64,000 bases of DNA from assembly GCA_020852515.1 (NCBI GenBank), contig JADZAS010000015.1, positions 62,001-126,000 of the forward strand. The letters are read 5' to 3'. The DNA comes from Phycisphaerales bacterium. GTDB taxonomy: Bacteria > Planctomycetota > Phycisphaerae > Phycisphaerales > UBA5793. Under the pieces are notes generated by a model that saw nothing but the letters and a program-made list of their open reading frames with translations, was not told the DNA's origin and made no database searches. This document shows, piece after piece, positions 35,577 through 43,630 of the stretch (its first letter is position 1; each line of letters opens with the position of its first letter). The position numbers and the translations under genes are program-made.

Positions 35577-36642
35577 CAGAACTCAGCCCGATCGACGCGC
35601 AACCATCGCCGGCCCCGGCAGTCCGATGCCCCAGGCGCTGCGCTGGCTCGGCCGGCCGCTGAGCCTGATCTACGGCCCTATCGTCGCGCGCCGCAACCGC
35701 TACTGGGATCGCCACGCCCCAAACCGCGTCGAGCGCCCCGTCATCAGCGTCGGCAACCTCAGCGTCGGCGGCACGGGCAAAACCCCCGTCGTCTCCTGGC
35801 TCGCGCAACATCTGCAGCAGGCCGGCTGGCGCCCCGCCATCGCCATGCGCGGCTACAAATCGACGCACGGCGGCAAAAGCGATGAACAACTCGAACACGA
35901 ATCGCGCCTCGCCGCCGTGCCCGTCATCGCCCACCCCGATCGCCACGATGCCATCGCGCGCTTCCTGAACACCCACGAGGACATCGACGTCATCCTCCTC
36001 GACGACGGCTTTCAGCACCGCCAGTTGCACCGCGACCTCGACATCGTCCTCATCGACACCCTGCGCCCGCCATTTCGCGATGCGCTGCTGCCGCGCGGCT
36101 ACCTGCGCGAGCCCGTCGCCAGCCTCGCCCGCGCCGATGTCATCGCCCTCACCCGCGCCGATCTCGCCTCGACCGATGCGCTCACCAGCCTTCGCTCGCG
36201 CGTCGCGCAGATCGTCGGCGAACCGCCGCCCGTCGAGTTCCGCTCCATCTGGTCCTGGCTCGACTCGTCCGAGGCGCCCGAGCCGCGCCCCATCGACTGG
36301 CTCCGCGGCCGCACCTTCGTCGCGGTCTGCGGCATCGGCCACCCGGACGCCTTCCTCGCCATGGCCGGGCGCGCCGGTGCGCAACTGGCCGATACCATCA
36401 TTCTTCCCGACCATGCCCGATACACTGCGGCCCTGCTGACCGACATCGCCCGCCGCGCCCGCGACACCGCCGGCGTACTCACCACCGCCAAAGACTGGGT
36501 CAAGATCAAGCCCGTGCTCGAACAGCAACGAATCAACCTCGCCGTCCATCGGCCCCGCCTCGACTTCGAAGCGACGCGCGGCGGCGATGAACTGATCAGC
36601 CGCGTCACCACCATCGTGCGCCAGCACCTGGAGCGATCATGA
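35569..36642 (+). CDS. lpxK: Tetraacyldisaccharide 4'-kinase
   Basis: LpxK phosphorylates the 4' position of the lipid A precursor, the sixth step of the Raetz pathway, at the inner membrane. The 357 residues match the usual 320-350. The Walker A motif is SVGNLSVGGTGKTPVV (residues about 60-75). The DxDxQ-type motif is ILLDDGFQHRQLHRDLDIVL, and later family features are LPRGYLREP and GIGHPDAFL. The start overlaps the preceding gene by 8 bases and the stop overlaps rfaE2 as ATGA. It indicates that this organism makes lipid A. Confidence 0.92.
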   Translation: MNNRTQPDRRATIAGPGSPMPQALRWLGRPLSLIYGPIVARRNRYWDRHAPNRVERPVISVGNLSVGGTGKTPVVSWLAQHLQQAGWRPAIAMRGYKSTHGGKSDEQLEHESRLAAVPVIAHPDRHDAIARFLNTHEDIDVILLDDGFQHRQLHRDLDIVLIDTLRPPFRDALLPRGYLREPVASLARADVIALTRADLASTDALTSLRSRVAQIVGEPPPVEFRSIWSWLDSSEAPEPRPIDWLRGRTFVAVCGIGHPDAFLAMAGRAGAQLADTIILPDHARYTAALLTDIARRARDTAGVLTTAKDWVKIKPVLEQQRINLAVHRPRLDFEATRGGDELISRVTTIVRQHLERS

Positions 36643-37121
36643 CCGCCGCCATTCGCAAGTGGCTCACGCTCGATGCGCTGCTCCGGCGACTCGATGAACA
36701 TCGAAAGCGCGGCGAGCGCATCGTCTTCACCAACGGCTGCTTCGACATCCTCCACGTCGGCCACGTGCGCTACCTCCGCGCCGCGCGCCGCCTTGGCGAG
36801 CTGCTCGTCGTGGGCCTCAACAACGATGAATCCGTCCGCCGCCTCAAGGGCAGGGGCCGGCCCGTCAACACGCTGGCCGACCGCGCCGAAATCCTCGCCG
36901 CACTGCCCTTCGTGACGTATCTCGTCCACTTCGACACCGACAGCGTCGAGCCGCTCATTCGCAAAGTGCGGCCCGACGTGCTGGCCAAAGGCGGCGACTA
37001 CAAACCATCGCAGGTCGTCGGCCACCGGTTCGTGCGCTCCTATGGCGGGCAGGTCGTCGTCCTCGAACACGCCAAAGACCGCTCAACGACCCACACCCTC
37101 AAGCGCCTCGGCCGCGGTTGA
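36639..37121 (+). CDS. rfaE2: D-glycero-beta-D-manno-heptose 1-phosphate adenylyltransferase
   Basis: A 160-residue nucleotidyltransferase corresponding to the C-terminal domain of HldE. It makes ADP-heptose for LPS core synthesis. The family motif is TNGCFDILHVGHVRYL, with HVGH being the HxGH signature, followed by GLNNDESVRRLKG and a KGGDYKPSQ segment. It is a stand-alone domain; the HldE kinase half is not adjacent. The start ATG overlaps the lpxK stop. The last 11 codons lie within a 38-base direct repeat (37089-37126) that recurs in the 3' end of the MFS transporter gene. Confidence 0.88.
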   Translation: MTAAIRKWLTLDALLRRLDEHRKRGERIVFTNGCFDILHVGHVRYLRAARRLGELLVVGLNNDESVRRLKGRGRPVNTLADRAEILAALPFVTYLVHFDTDSVEPLIRKVRPDVLAKGGDYKPSQVVGHRFVRSYGGQVVVLEHAKDRSTTHTLKRLGRG

Positions 37122-37126
37122 GTCGT
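37089..37126. repeat. 38-bp direct repeat, copy 1
   Basis: Identical to 38639-38676. Here it covers the C-terminal codons (THTLKRLGRG) and stop of rfaE2. Inside lie CTCAAGCGC and GCGGTTGAG, arms of an imperfect inverted repeat with a 7-base centre. Confidence 0.85.
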
Positions 37127-37198
37127 GTGCAGTAGGCTCCACCCGAGGTTCGCCAGTATCATTGCAGCGCAAGCCACCGGATAACGGAGGATCGCGCC

Positions 37199-38623
37199 AT
37201 GCCAGCCCTCAGGAGCAGAGGTCGCTTTCGCTGGGCAACGACTTTGATCGCCATCGGCTGTTTCCTCACGGCGCCATCGACGGCGCCCGCAGGCTTCGAT
37301 GACTCCGCCGAGCCGGTCGAAATCCGCCAGAGCGATGTGGATCTCATCGCCCGCCATGTTCGACTCGATGGCGGCCAGCGCGAATTGGTCCAGGCGCTCT
37401 TTACCGGTTACAGCCTTCAGTACCGCGCAGCGGCCGAGGCGCATCGCAGTCGCCGCGACTCGCTTTTCAATCAGGCGGCGGAGGAGCCCGATCACCGGCG
37501 GCAGATTCAGGTGGAGTGGCGCGCTATGCACGAGCAGTGGCGCACGACGCGGCAGCGCCTCAACAGCGAGTTCTTCGATTCCATCCAGGCGCTGCTCACT
37601 CGCGATCAGCTCGATCGCTGGCCCCTGGTGGAGCGCGACCAGCGCCGCCGCCTGTTGCTTCAGGCGACACCCCGTTTCTTCGCCGAAAACGTCGATCTCT
37701 TCGACGTCGTCGAGCAACTCGACCTTCCCGCCGAGAGCCGCGAACTCGTCGACGCTCCGCTCAACCGCTGGGCGGATGAACTCGATGCGCTGCTCCAGGC
37801 TCGCCGCGAAGCGCAGGACCAGTGGGAGCAAATCCAGAAACGACGCAGCTCAGCGCAACTTGCGGCCGACGACGAGCTCGTGCGCAGCGCTCGCGACCGC
37901 CTCGACCATGCGTGCCAGTCCATTCGCAATCTCAACGTGCGCGTCGCCGAACTCATCAGCACCCAGCTGCCGCCTCCCGCCGGAAGCGACTTCCGCGCCG
38001 CGTTCAATCTCGCCGCATACCCCACCATCTATCGCCTGAGCGCAGCGGCTGGGTACATCGACAAAGCGCTGCAATTGCCCGACCTGACTTCCGAGCAGCG
38101 ATCCGCAATCGAGACCATCGGGAGGGAGTATGCATCCGAGGTGCTGCTCATCAACGACCAACTCGCCGTCCTGCTGCGCCGCCAGGAGGACGCCGATCCT
38201 CAAATGGCTGCCCTCAAGCGCAACGCCTTCGAGCAGCCCGGCGGCGTGAAGATCGACGCCGAAGGCAATGCCATCATCGGCAATCTCAACGGCGTCGCAT
38301 CCATGAGCTTCACCACCGGGCCGATGCCCGGCGGGAGAGAGCGCCCTCGGGTGATCGTCCCTGGTCTCGATCGCGCCGAACCGGACTCACCCCAGGGCAA
38401 ACTCGAAGTCGCGAAGCGCGATCTCATCCAGCAAACGATCGATTCCGTCTTCGCCACTCTTTCTGCCAGTCAGCAGACCGCTCTGCCAAAGCCCACGGCC
38501 GAGCAGATGCTCAGCCCGGAAGAGCACATGCGCCGCGTGATGGAGAAGGCATTTGCCGGCGCGGCCATCACACACCACGACGATGGCAGCGTCACGTTCA
38601 AGATCACGATCGAAGATCAGTGA
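37199..38623 (+). CDS. Secreted helical protein between direct repeats
   Basis: A 474-residue exported protein. ATG 37199 follows GGAGG by 8 bases. The signal peptide is about 32 residues long (FRWATTLIAIGCFLTAPSTAPA). The mature protein is mostly helical, with long Arg/Glu/Gln-rich helices (HRSRRDSLFNQAAEEP, LLQARREAQDQWEQIQKRRS). This suits a coiled-coil or Spy/CpxP-like periplasmic protein, and no family motif is certain. The C-terminus carries SVTFKITIEDQ. The gene is bracketed by 38-bp identical repeats and sits between the LPS operon and an MFS gene, so it looks inserted. A -10-like TATCAT occurs at 37157-37162. Confidence 0.6.
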   Translation: MPALRSRGRFRWATTLIAIGCFLTAPSTAPAGFDDSAEPVEIRQSDVDLIARHVRLDGGQRELVQALFTGYSLQYRAAAEAHRSRRDSLFNQAAEEPDHRRQIQVEWRAMHEQWRTTRQRLNSEFFDSIQALLTRDQLDRWPLVERDQRRRLLLQATPRFFAENVDLFDVVEQLDLPAESRELVDAPLNRWADELDALLQARREAQDQWEQIQKRRSSAQLAADDELVRSARDRLDHACQSIRNLNVRVAELISTQLPPPAGSDFRAAFNLAAYPTIYRLSAAAGYIDKALQLPDLTSEQRSAIETIGREYASEVLLINDQLAVLLRRQEDADPQMAALKRNAFEQPGGVKIDAEGNAIIGNLNGVASMSFTTGPMPGGRERPRVIVPGLDRAEPDSPQGKLEVAKRDLIQQTIDSVFATLSASQQTALPKPTAEQMLSPEEHMRRVMEKAFAGAAITHHDDGSVTFKITIEDQ

Positions 38624-38632
38624 GCAGGTCGC

Positions 38633-40102
38633 TTATCCACCCACACCCTCAAGCGCCTCGGCCGCGGTTGAGTCGTTCGAATCCGGTTCGTCGCCGGCGG
38701 CATCACCATCGCGCTCCGGCGGCGGCGCGTGACCATTGCCCCCCGCCGCACCGTCCTCGGTGTCCATGCTCGCCAGCACCGGCCGTTCGATGCCGCCCAT
38801 CTGCGGGCGCACCGCCAGCGGCCGCAGGTCCATCGTAACCGGATGCCGCCGCTCGGCCGTGACGCGCCACAGCAGCGCCAGCGTGAAGATCCGCAGGATC
38901 GCAGACAAGCCGAACAGCGTCATGTACGCGTCGGTCGATTCCGACATCAGCCGCAGGATGACCCCGCCCAGCACCGACCCGCCCACCATCGCCACCGCGT
39001 TGGCAAAGTTGTACGACGCGAGCACGCTCGTGCGTTCACGGGCTCCGATGTTCTCGAAGATGAGCAGGAACACGCCCAGGTCATACGCGGCCCAGACCAC
39101 GCCTGACGCGAGTTGCACGCCCACGAGAAACGGGATCGACGGCGAGATCATCCACAGCGCCGACATCGGCAGGATGCCCAGCCCGCCGATCCACAGCAGA
39201 CGCCGCGCCCCCAGCCGCTGCGCCACCCGCCCCCACATCGGAAACGCGAGGAACTTGGCCACGAACGACACCGCCAGCAGCAGCAGGTACTGCTGGTACG
39301 AGAAGTGCAGCTGGCCGAGCATGTACGGCGTGAAGTACGGCCCCGAGATCTGAATCGCCACCTGCACGGCGAGCATGTACGCGATCAGCTGGCCGTCCGA
39401 ACCGCCCGTCATGCGCTTCATCAGCGCCACGGGCGTCACGAGCCGCGTCGCCTCATGATCGACGCGATCTTCGCTCTGCCGCGCCAGAAATACCATCGAG
39501 ACGAACCGCATCACCGCCGCGATCGAGAACAGGATCGCAAACGCCGTAAGCACCTGCTCGGTTTCGCGGCCGAATTGCAGCAGCAGTCCCCCGCCGACCA
39601 GCCCGAAAAACACCGCGACCTGCGACAGCCGGCTCCGCCAGGCAAAGTACCGCGCCCGGATGCGGCCGGGCACGATCGACTCCATCCACGTGTTCCACGG
39701 CGGGCCGCACGCCAGCGCCGCGCCCCAGTACACCGTCGCCGTGACGTACAGCGCCCACACCGGCATCGAGCCGACGAGCGCGCCGATCGCCAGCGGCACG
39801 AACGACAGCGCCTGGATCGTCGCAAACAGCACGACCGCCTTGCGGTTCGACCGCAGCCGCTTCACGAGGCGCGGCACGATGAGTTGCAGCGTCGCGCCGC
39901 CCAGAATCGGCACCGTCGCGATCAGACCCGCCGCCGTCTGGCTCCACCCCAGCGCCAGCGCGAACGCCGCCAGGTAGGTCTCGCCCACGCCCACCATCAC
40001 GCAGTACGCCACCGCGTCCGTCACGCTCGACGACAGGTTGCGGCGCAACTCGCCCCGGCGGCGGTGCGGCTCCGGGCTCAACTTGAATGCAGACTGCGAC
40101 AT
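38633..40102 (-). CDS. MFS transporter
   Basis: A 489-residue inner-membrane protein with about 11-12 hydrophobic helices in two groups, typical of the major facilitator superfamily. Loop 2-3 has the Arg-rich region PRLVKRLRSNRKAV where the MFS signature lies. Later helices include LLLLAVSFVAKFLAFPMWGR and GVFLLIFENI. The C-terminal 70 residues form a hydrophilic, acidic tail. ATG 40102 is preferred over extensions to 40129 or beyond; the upstream frame is Arg/Ser-rich and unconvincing. The substrate is unknown. Its last codons come from the second 38-bp repeat, in the opposite frame to rfaE2. Confidence 0.75.
   Translation of the reverse strand: MSQSAFKLSPEPHRRRGELRRNLSSSVTDAVAYCVMVGVGETYLAAFALALGWSQTAAGLIATVPILGGATLQLIVPRLVKRLRSNRKAVVLFATIQALSFVPLAIGALVGSMPVWALYVTATVYWGAALACGPPWNTWMESIVPGRIRARYFAWRSRLSQVAVFFGLVGGGLLLQFGRETEQVLTAFAILFSIAAVMRFVSMVFLARQSEDRVDHEATRLVTPVALMKRMTGGSDGQLIAYMLAVQVAIQISGPYFTPYMLGQLHFSYQQYLLLLAVSFVAKFLAFPMWGRVAQRLGARRLLWIGGLGILPMSALWMISPSIPFLVGVQLASGVVWAAYDLGVFLLIFENIGARERTSVLASYNFANAVAMVGGSVLGGVILRLMSESTDAYMTLFGLSAILRIFTLALLWRVTAERRHPVTMDLRPLAVRPQMGGIERPVLASMDTEDGAAGGNGHAPPPERDGDAAGDEPDSNDSTAAEALEGVGG
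38639..38676. repeat. 38-bp direct repeat, copy 2
   Basis: Perfect copy of 37089-37126. On the minus strand it encodes the C-terminus of the MFS transporter (TAAEALEGVGG). Copy spacing is 1550 bases. Confidence 0.85.
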
Positions 40103-40235
40103 GGGAACTCGAACCGCCGCCGGGATCATCGAAGAAACATCGACCAGACGCCTCGCCCGGATTGCCGCGCGGCGCTCGGATTTGCCATGGAAACGAAAGT
40201 CAGATCGTAGCGGCCCGGCCTCAGGGGCGTTCGCC

Positions 40236-41057
40236 TCAATCTTCGTCCGGCTCGCCGTCGGGCCGGTCAGGATCGGCGTCGAGATGCTGCCGGTCGCCGA
40301 AGATCGCCGTGCCGATCCGGACCAGGTTCGCCCCGCACTCGATGGCGATCTCAAAGTCGCTCGTCATCCCCATCGAGAGAATGTTGAACGCCTTGCCGCC
40401 GATGCCCTGCTTGCGGATCTCGCCAAAGCAGTCGGCGCACCGCTCAAACGCGCCTCGAATCGCCTCCCGGTCGTCGGTGAGCGGCGCCATCGTCATCAGC
40501 CCGCGCAGCCTCAGGTGAACCATCGAGTCGATCTGCTCGGCGAGGTGCGCCGCGGCCGGCATCGCCACGCCCGACTTCTGCCGCTCGAACGAGGCGTTCA
40601 CCTGCATGAGCACATCCACCGGCGCCTCCCGCCGCAAGGCGCACTCCTGGATCTCCTCGGCCAGCCGCAGCGTGTCCACCGTGTGGATGAGCGTCGTCAG
40701 TTCCAGCGCCTTCTTGACCTTGTTGCGCTGCAGGTGCCCGATCATGTGCCAGCGCACCTTGGGCGGCAGCGACACCGGCCGCGAGGGCGTCATCGTCTTG
40801 TGCCGCTCGAGAAACTCCTCCACCGCCGCCACCCGACGCGTCAGCTGCTGCACGCGGTTCTCGCCGAAGTCGGCGTGACCCATCTCGATGAGTTCGCGGA
40901 TCTGCTCAGGCGATGCATATTTCGTCACCGCGACGATGAGCACATCCTCCGCCCGCCGCCCGGCCGACAGCGCCGCGCTCTCGACGCGCCGCTTCACGTC
41001 CTCGTAGCGTTCCTTCAGGGTGTCCATCGGCCTGGTGCTGGTGCTGACTTCGGGCAT
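40236..41057 (-). CDS. YggS/PROSC family PLP-binding protein
   Basis: A 273-residue PLP homeostasis protein with an alanine-racemase-like TIM barrel; it buffers pyridoxal phosphate and is not a catalytic racemase. The PLP lysine is in VAVTKYASPEQI, followed by ADFGENRVQQL, WHMIGHLQRNKVKKAL and ILSMGMTSDFEIAI, all family landmarks. ATG 41057 has GGAGG 10 bases upstream; ATG 41027 is an alternative. A -10-like TACAAT lies on the minus strand at 41154-41159. The C-terminus DADPDRPDGEPDED is acidic and atypical. Confidence 0.85.
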   Translation of the reverse strand: MPEVSTSTRPMDTLKERYEDVKRRVESAALSAGRRAEDVLIVAVTKYASPEQIRELIEMGHADFGENRVQQLTRRVAAVEEFLERHKTMTPSRPVSLPPKVRWHMIGHLQRNKVKKALELTTLIHTVDTLRLAEEIQECALRREAPVDVLMQVNASFERQKSGVAMPAAAHLAEQIDSMVHLRLRGLMTMAPLTDDREAIRGAFERCADCFGEIRKQGIGGKAFNILSMGMTSDFEIAIECGANLVRIGTAIFGDRQHLDADPDRPDGEPDED

Positions 41058-41336
41058 GGCGTCCTGCCTCCGAGTTGATCCGGCGCTCCCGCCGGCCGAC
41101 GCTGATCGCGCCGCCGTTGCCGCGCAACGCTTCATCTCGCACGGCTCACCACCATTGTACCAGTCTCAACGCCCCCCGGTCCGGGCAGGCGCCGGTTCGC
41201 CCCGACGCGCACCCTCGCCGCCGCCTCGCCGCCGCGGAGCGCTGCCGCGTCCAACCCGCGCCGCGCCGCCCGCGTGCGGTCCAACCTCAAGGCTCGATGA
41301 TCACGCGCCGGCGGTCCTCGGACGCGTTGAGCAGCC

Positions 41337-41384
41337 AACTAAACGGGACAGCTAACTAAACGGGACAGGTACGTTTGTTTTCGT
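41337..41384. repeat. REP-like element left of the RAYT gene
   Basis: A 17-base tandem (AACTAAACGGGACAGCT then AACTAAACGGGACAGGT) is followed by ACGTTTGTTTTC. It faces the transposase from upstream. The same core, AAACGGGACAGGTACGTTT, appears inverted at 42118-42202 and direct at 43412-43470. Confidence 0.7.
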
Positions 41385-41427
41385 TGGGGGGCATCGCTCG
41401 CGGCCGGCGGCGCGCCTAGACATTCTC

Positions 41428-42111
41428 ATGCCCCGAACCGCTCGACCCACGCCCGGGGGGTACGTCTACCACGTGCTCAATCGTGGCGTCAATCGCATGG
41501 CCATCTTCGACGATGATGACGACTATCACGCGTTCGAGCGCATCCTCGCGCACTGCCTCGACCTGCACCCCGGTGTGCGGCTGCTCACGTACTGCCTCAT
41601 GCCCAATCACTGGCACATGCTCGTGTGGCCGCGCGGCGATGGCGACCTCTCGCCGTTCATGCAGCGGCTTACGCTCACGCACACCCGCCGCTGGCAGGAA
41701 CACCGCCACTCCCACGGCAGCGGGCACCTGTACCAGGGGCGGTTCAAGTCGTTTCCGATTCAGCGCGATGACCACTTCCTGACGGTCGCGCGATATGTCG
41801 AGCGTAACGCGCTGCGGGCGAATCTGTGCCGCCGCGCGGAAGACTGGCCGTGGTCGGGGTTGTGGATCCGGCGGTTCGGCGGCGAGGATCATCGTCGCCT
41901 GCTCTCGCCATGGCCGGTGGGCGAGCCGCGGAACTGGGTGGCGCTGGTGAACCGGCCGCAGGGCAAGGCGGAGGTGGAGGCGCTGCGGGCGAGTGTCCAG
42001 CGCGGCCGCCCGTTCGGGAGCGAGTCGTGGGTGAAGCGGACGGCGGCGGCGATGGGACTGGAGCACACGTTCCGGCCGCGCGGCCGGCCGAGGAAGGGGG
42101 CAAAGGCATGA
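41428..42111 (+). CDS. REP-associated tyrosine transposase (RAYT)
   Basis: A 227-residue Y1 transposase of the IS200-like RAYT group. It handles single-stranded DNA at palindromic REP sequences. Motifs are YHVLNRGVNRM, the HUH pair His61 and His63 in MPNHWHMLVWP, a GHLYQGRFKSFPI stretch, and catalytic Tyr123 in ARYVERNALRANL. The C-terminal extension to RGRPRKGAKA is basic. The gene is flanked by inverted REP-like elements, as expected for RAYT loci. The reading frame is intact, so it could be active. Confidence 0.87.
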   Translation: MPRTARPTPGGYVYHVLNRGVNRMAIFDDDDDYHAFERILAHCLDLHPGVRLLTYCLMPNHWHMLVWPRGDGDLSPFMQRLTLTHTRRWQEHRHSHGSGHLYQGRFKSFPIQRDDHFLTVARYVERNALRANLCRRAEDWPWSGLWIRRFGGEDHRRLLSPWPVGEPRNWVALVNRPQGKAEVEALRASVQRGRPFGSESWVKRTAAAMGLEHTFRPRGRPRKGAKA

Positions 42112-42117
42112 GCAGAC

Positions 42118-42202
42118 CTGATAAACGTACCTGTCCCGTTTTCTTGCCCTTGCCTGATAAACGTACCTGTCCCGTTTTCTTGCCTGTCCCGTTTTCTTGC
42201 CC
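42118..42202. repeat. REP-like array right of the RAYT gene
   Basis: Two identical copies of a 31-base unit (TGATAAACGTACCTGTCCCG as its main part) lie at 42118-42148 and 42154-42184, then a third partial copy, CTGTCCCGTTTTCTTGCCC, to 42202. Orientation is inverted relative to the left element. Confidence 0.7.
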
Positions 42203-42333
42203 GACTCGACATGTGCTCACCGAGAATGCATCCAAGTCCTGCCCCGTTACCTGCTCCTCCGAGGCATAACGAGCCAGAACCGTAGCCGCTATCATTCAGT
42301 TGAGCCGGAGCCAGTATTCCGCGGGAGTTTGAC

Positions 42334-42834
42334 GTGAAGCGGGAATGGATTGTTGGCGGCCTCCTGTGCGTGTTCCTTGTAGTACTTGTTGTGCCTTGGC
42401 TGAGCTGGCTGGGAGGGCTGCGTGTCCGAGTCAGGACGGAAACGCAGATTCAGCATGATCCGCAAGAATTGTGCTTCGCGATTCGCGCCAATCTCTCCGA
42501 CGATGTCATTCTTGGTATTCTCGACAAGAAGCCATATCTCCTGGATATGCCAGCATCTAATGGCTTTACGCCGCTATGCAGTGCTGTAGTCGCACAGCGC
42601 AACTCCATAGTCGCGGAACTACTGTTGCGTGGGGCCAACCCCAACGTTCACGTCGATGGAGAGACTCCGTTGATGATCGCAATTGGCCGAAGTAACAACG
42701 AGACCGTTTCCCTGCTACTCGCGCACGGCGCGGACCCGCGATTGGCGACGAGCGATGGCGAGACGCCGCTAGCCCGTGCGGAGCGCTTGCAGCGTTGGAG
42801 AATTGCTAACATCCTGCGCGAGGCTTTGAAGTAG
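42334..42834 (+). CDS. Small membrane-anchored ankyrin protein
   Basis: A 166-residue protein starting at GTG 42334 with GGGAG upstream. The N-terminal helix (IVGGLLCVFLVVLVVPWLSW) is a membrane anchor. Residues about 45-165 make three to four ankyrin repeats (NGFTPLCSAVVAQRNSIVAE, GETPLMIAIGRSNNETVSLL, GETPLARAERLQRWRIANIL). Base composition is less GC-rich than its neighbours, suggesting transfer. Such proteins bind other proteins or act as antitoxin-like modules, but no partner is obvious. It lies between RAYT-linked repeats. Confidence 0.65.
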   Translation: MKREWIVGGLLCVFLVVLVVPWLSWLGGLRVRVRTETQIQHDPQELCFAIRANLSDDVILGILDKKPYLLDMPASNGFTPLCSAVVAQRNSIVAELLLRGANPNVHVDGETPLMIAIGRSNNETVSLLLAHGADPRLATSDGETPLARAERLQRWRIANILREALK

Positions 42835-42926
42835 TGATCGCCTAACGGGATCGCGGAGCAAAGCTGGACGGATCATCAATACATAGGAGCACTGGCGTCG
42901 AGGACTCCGCTGCGCTCCTATGCCAT

Positions 42927-43343
42927 CTACCGCCGTTTGTGACAGTTCCGGCACCCGAACCTTCTCTCCTCGCGCGCGTCAGCAACATCAATCGCGTTCG
43001 CGTCCACCTGGCGGTGCGGCGCGATCGCCGGACCCGCGTTCTCAGGCATACTCAGCCCCGCGCCGCCGTCGAAGCCACTGCAATCCGTATCGCACACCAT
43101 CGCCAGTGTCGCCGTGCCGCCCTTTGCCGCCGGGTGCATTGCAGTGCCCGGCCCGCCGCAGAGGCAGGCGGTGCTGCTCAGACCGTTCGGGATGACCAGC
43201 AGCCAGGTCGAGTAGTTGGCGCACTGCCGGGCGTCGAAACTCGCCGCGCCGAAGAAGATGGGGATCGGGATGGTGCCTGCGGGCGAGGCGGTGACCCAGA
43301 GGATAAAGCGGCGCGTGGTGCCGACGACCTGGTAATGCAGCAC
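42927..43343 (-). pseudogene. Truncated secreted-protein gene
   Basis: A 138-codon open frame with strongly GC-biased third positions. It has no credible start and meets a stop just upstream (about 43380). The translation FILWVTASPAGTIPIPIFFG, FDARQCANYSTWLLVIPNG and GTATLAMVCDTDCSGFDGG suggests the C-terminal part of a beta-rich, Cys-containing exported protein. It may be the remains of a protein cut down by repeat insertion; the REP-like array at 43412-43470 lies immediately beyond the broken 5' end. Confidence 0.4.
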
Positions 43344-43411
43344 GGCGCTGGTGATCAGCGACGCCCGAGTCGACTCTGCTCAGCGGGCGAGCCACTTCAG
43401 CCAGCGGCCGT

Positions 43412-43470
43412 GGGGAGGGAAAACGGGACAGGTACGGGGAGGGAAAACGGGACAGGTACGTTTGTTTTGC
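43412..43470. repeat. REP-like array, distant copy
   Basis: Two head-to-tail copies: GGAGGGAAAACGGGACAGGT appears at about 43413 and again at about 43437, the second continuing into ACGTTTGTTTTGC. The core is the same as the elements flanking the RAYT gene 1.2 kb away. Confidence 0.7.
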
Positions 43471-43580
43471 ATCGCAGCGGCCTCGATCGCGCCGCCGCGA
43501 TGCACGATGAGTTGACTGATGACTTGGGCCCGACCCTGATCACCCGGCGTCGCGTACTGATCACAGGCGCCACAGGTCAC

Positions 43581-43630
43581 TCCATCACCCAATCACCCAA
43601 TCACCCAATCACCCATCACGCCCTCACGCC
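43581..43630. repeat. 9-bp tandem repeat (CAATCACCC)
   Basis: About four units of CAATCACCC followed by CATCACGCC and CTCACGCC run right up to the stop codon of the membrane glycosyltransferase at 43631. A similar T/G-rich complement occurs within the leader of the PilX-like gene. Confidence 0.6.
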
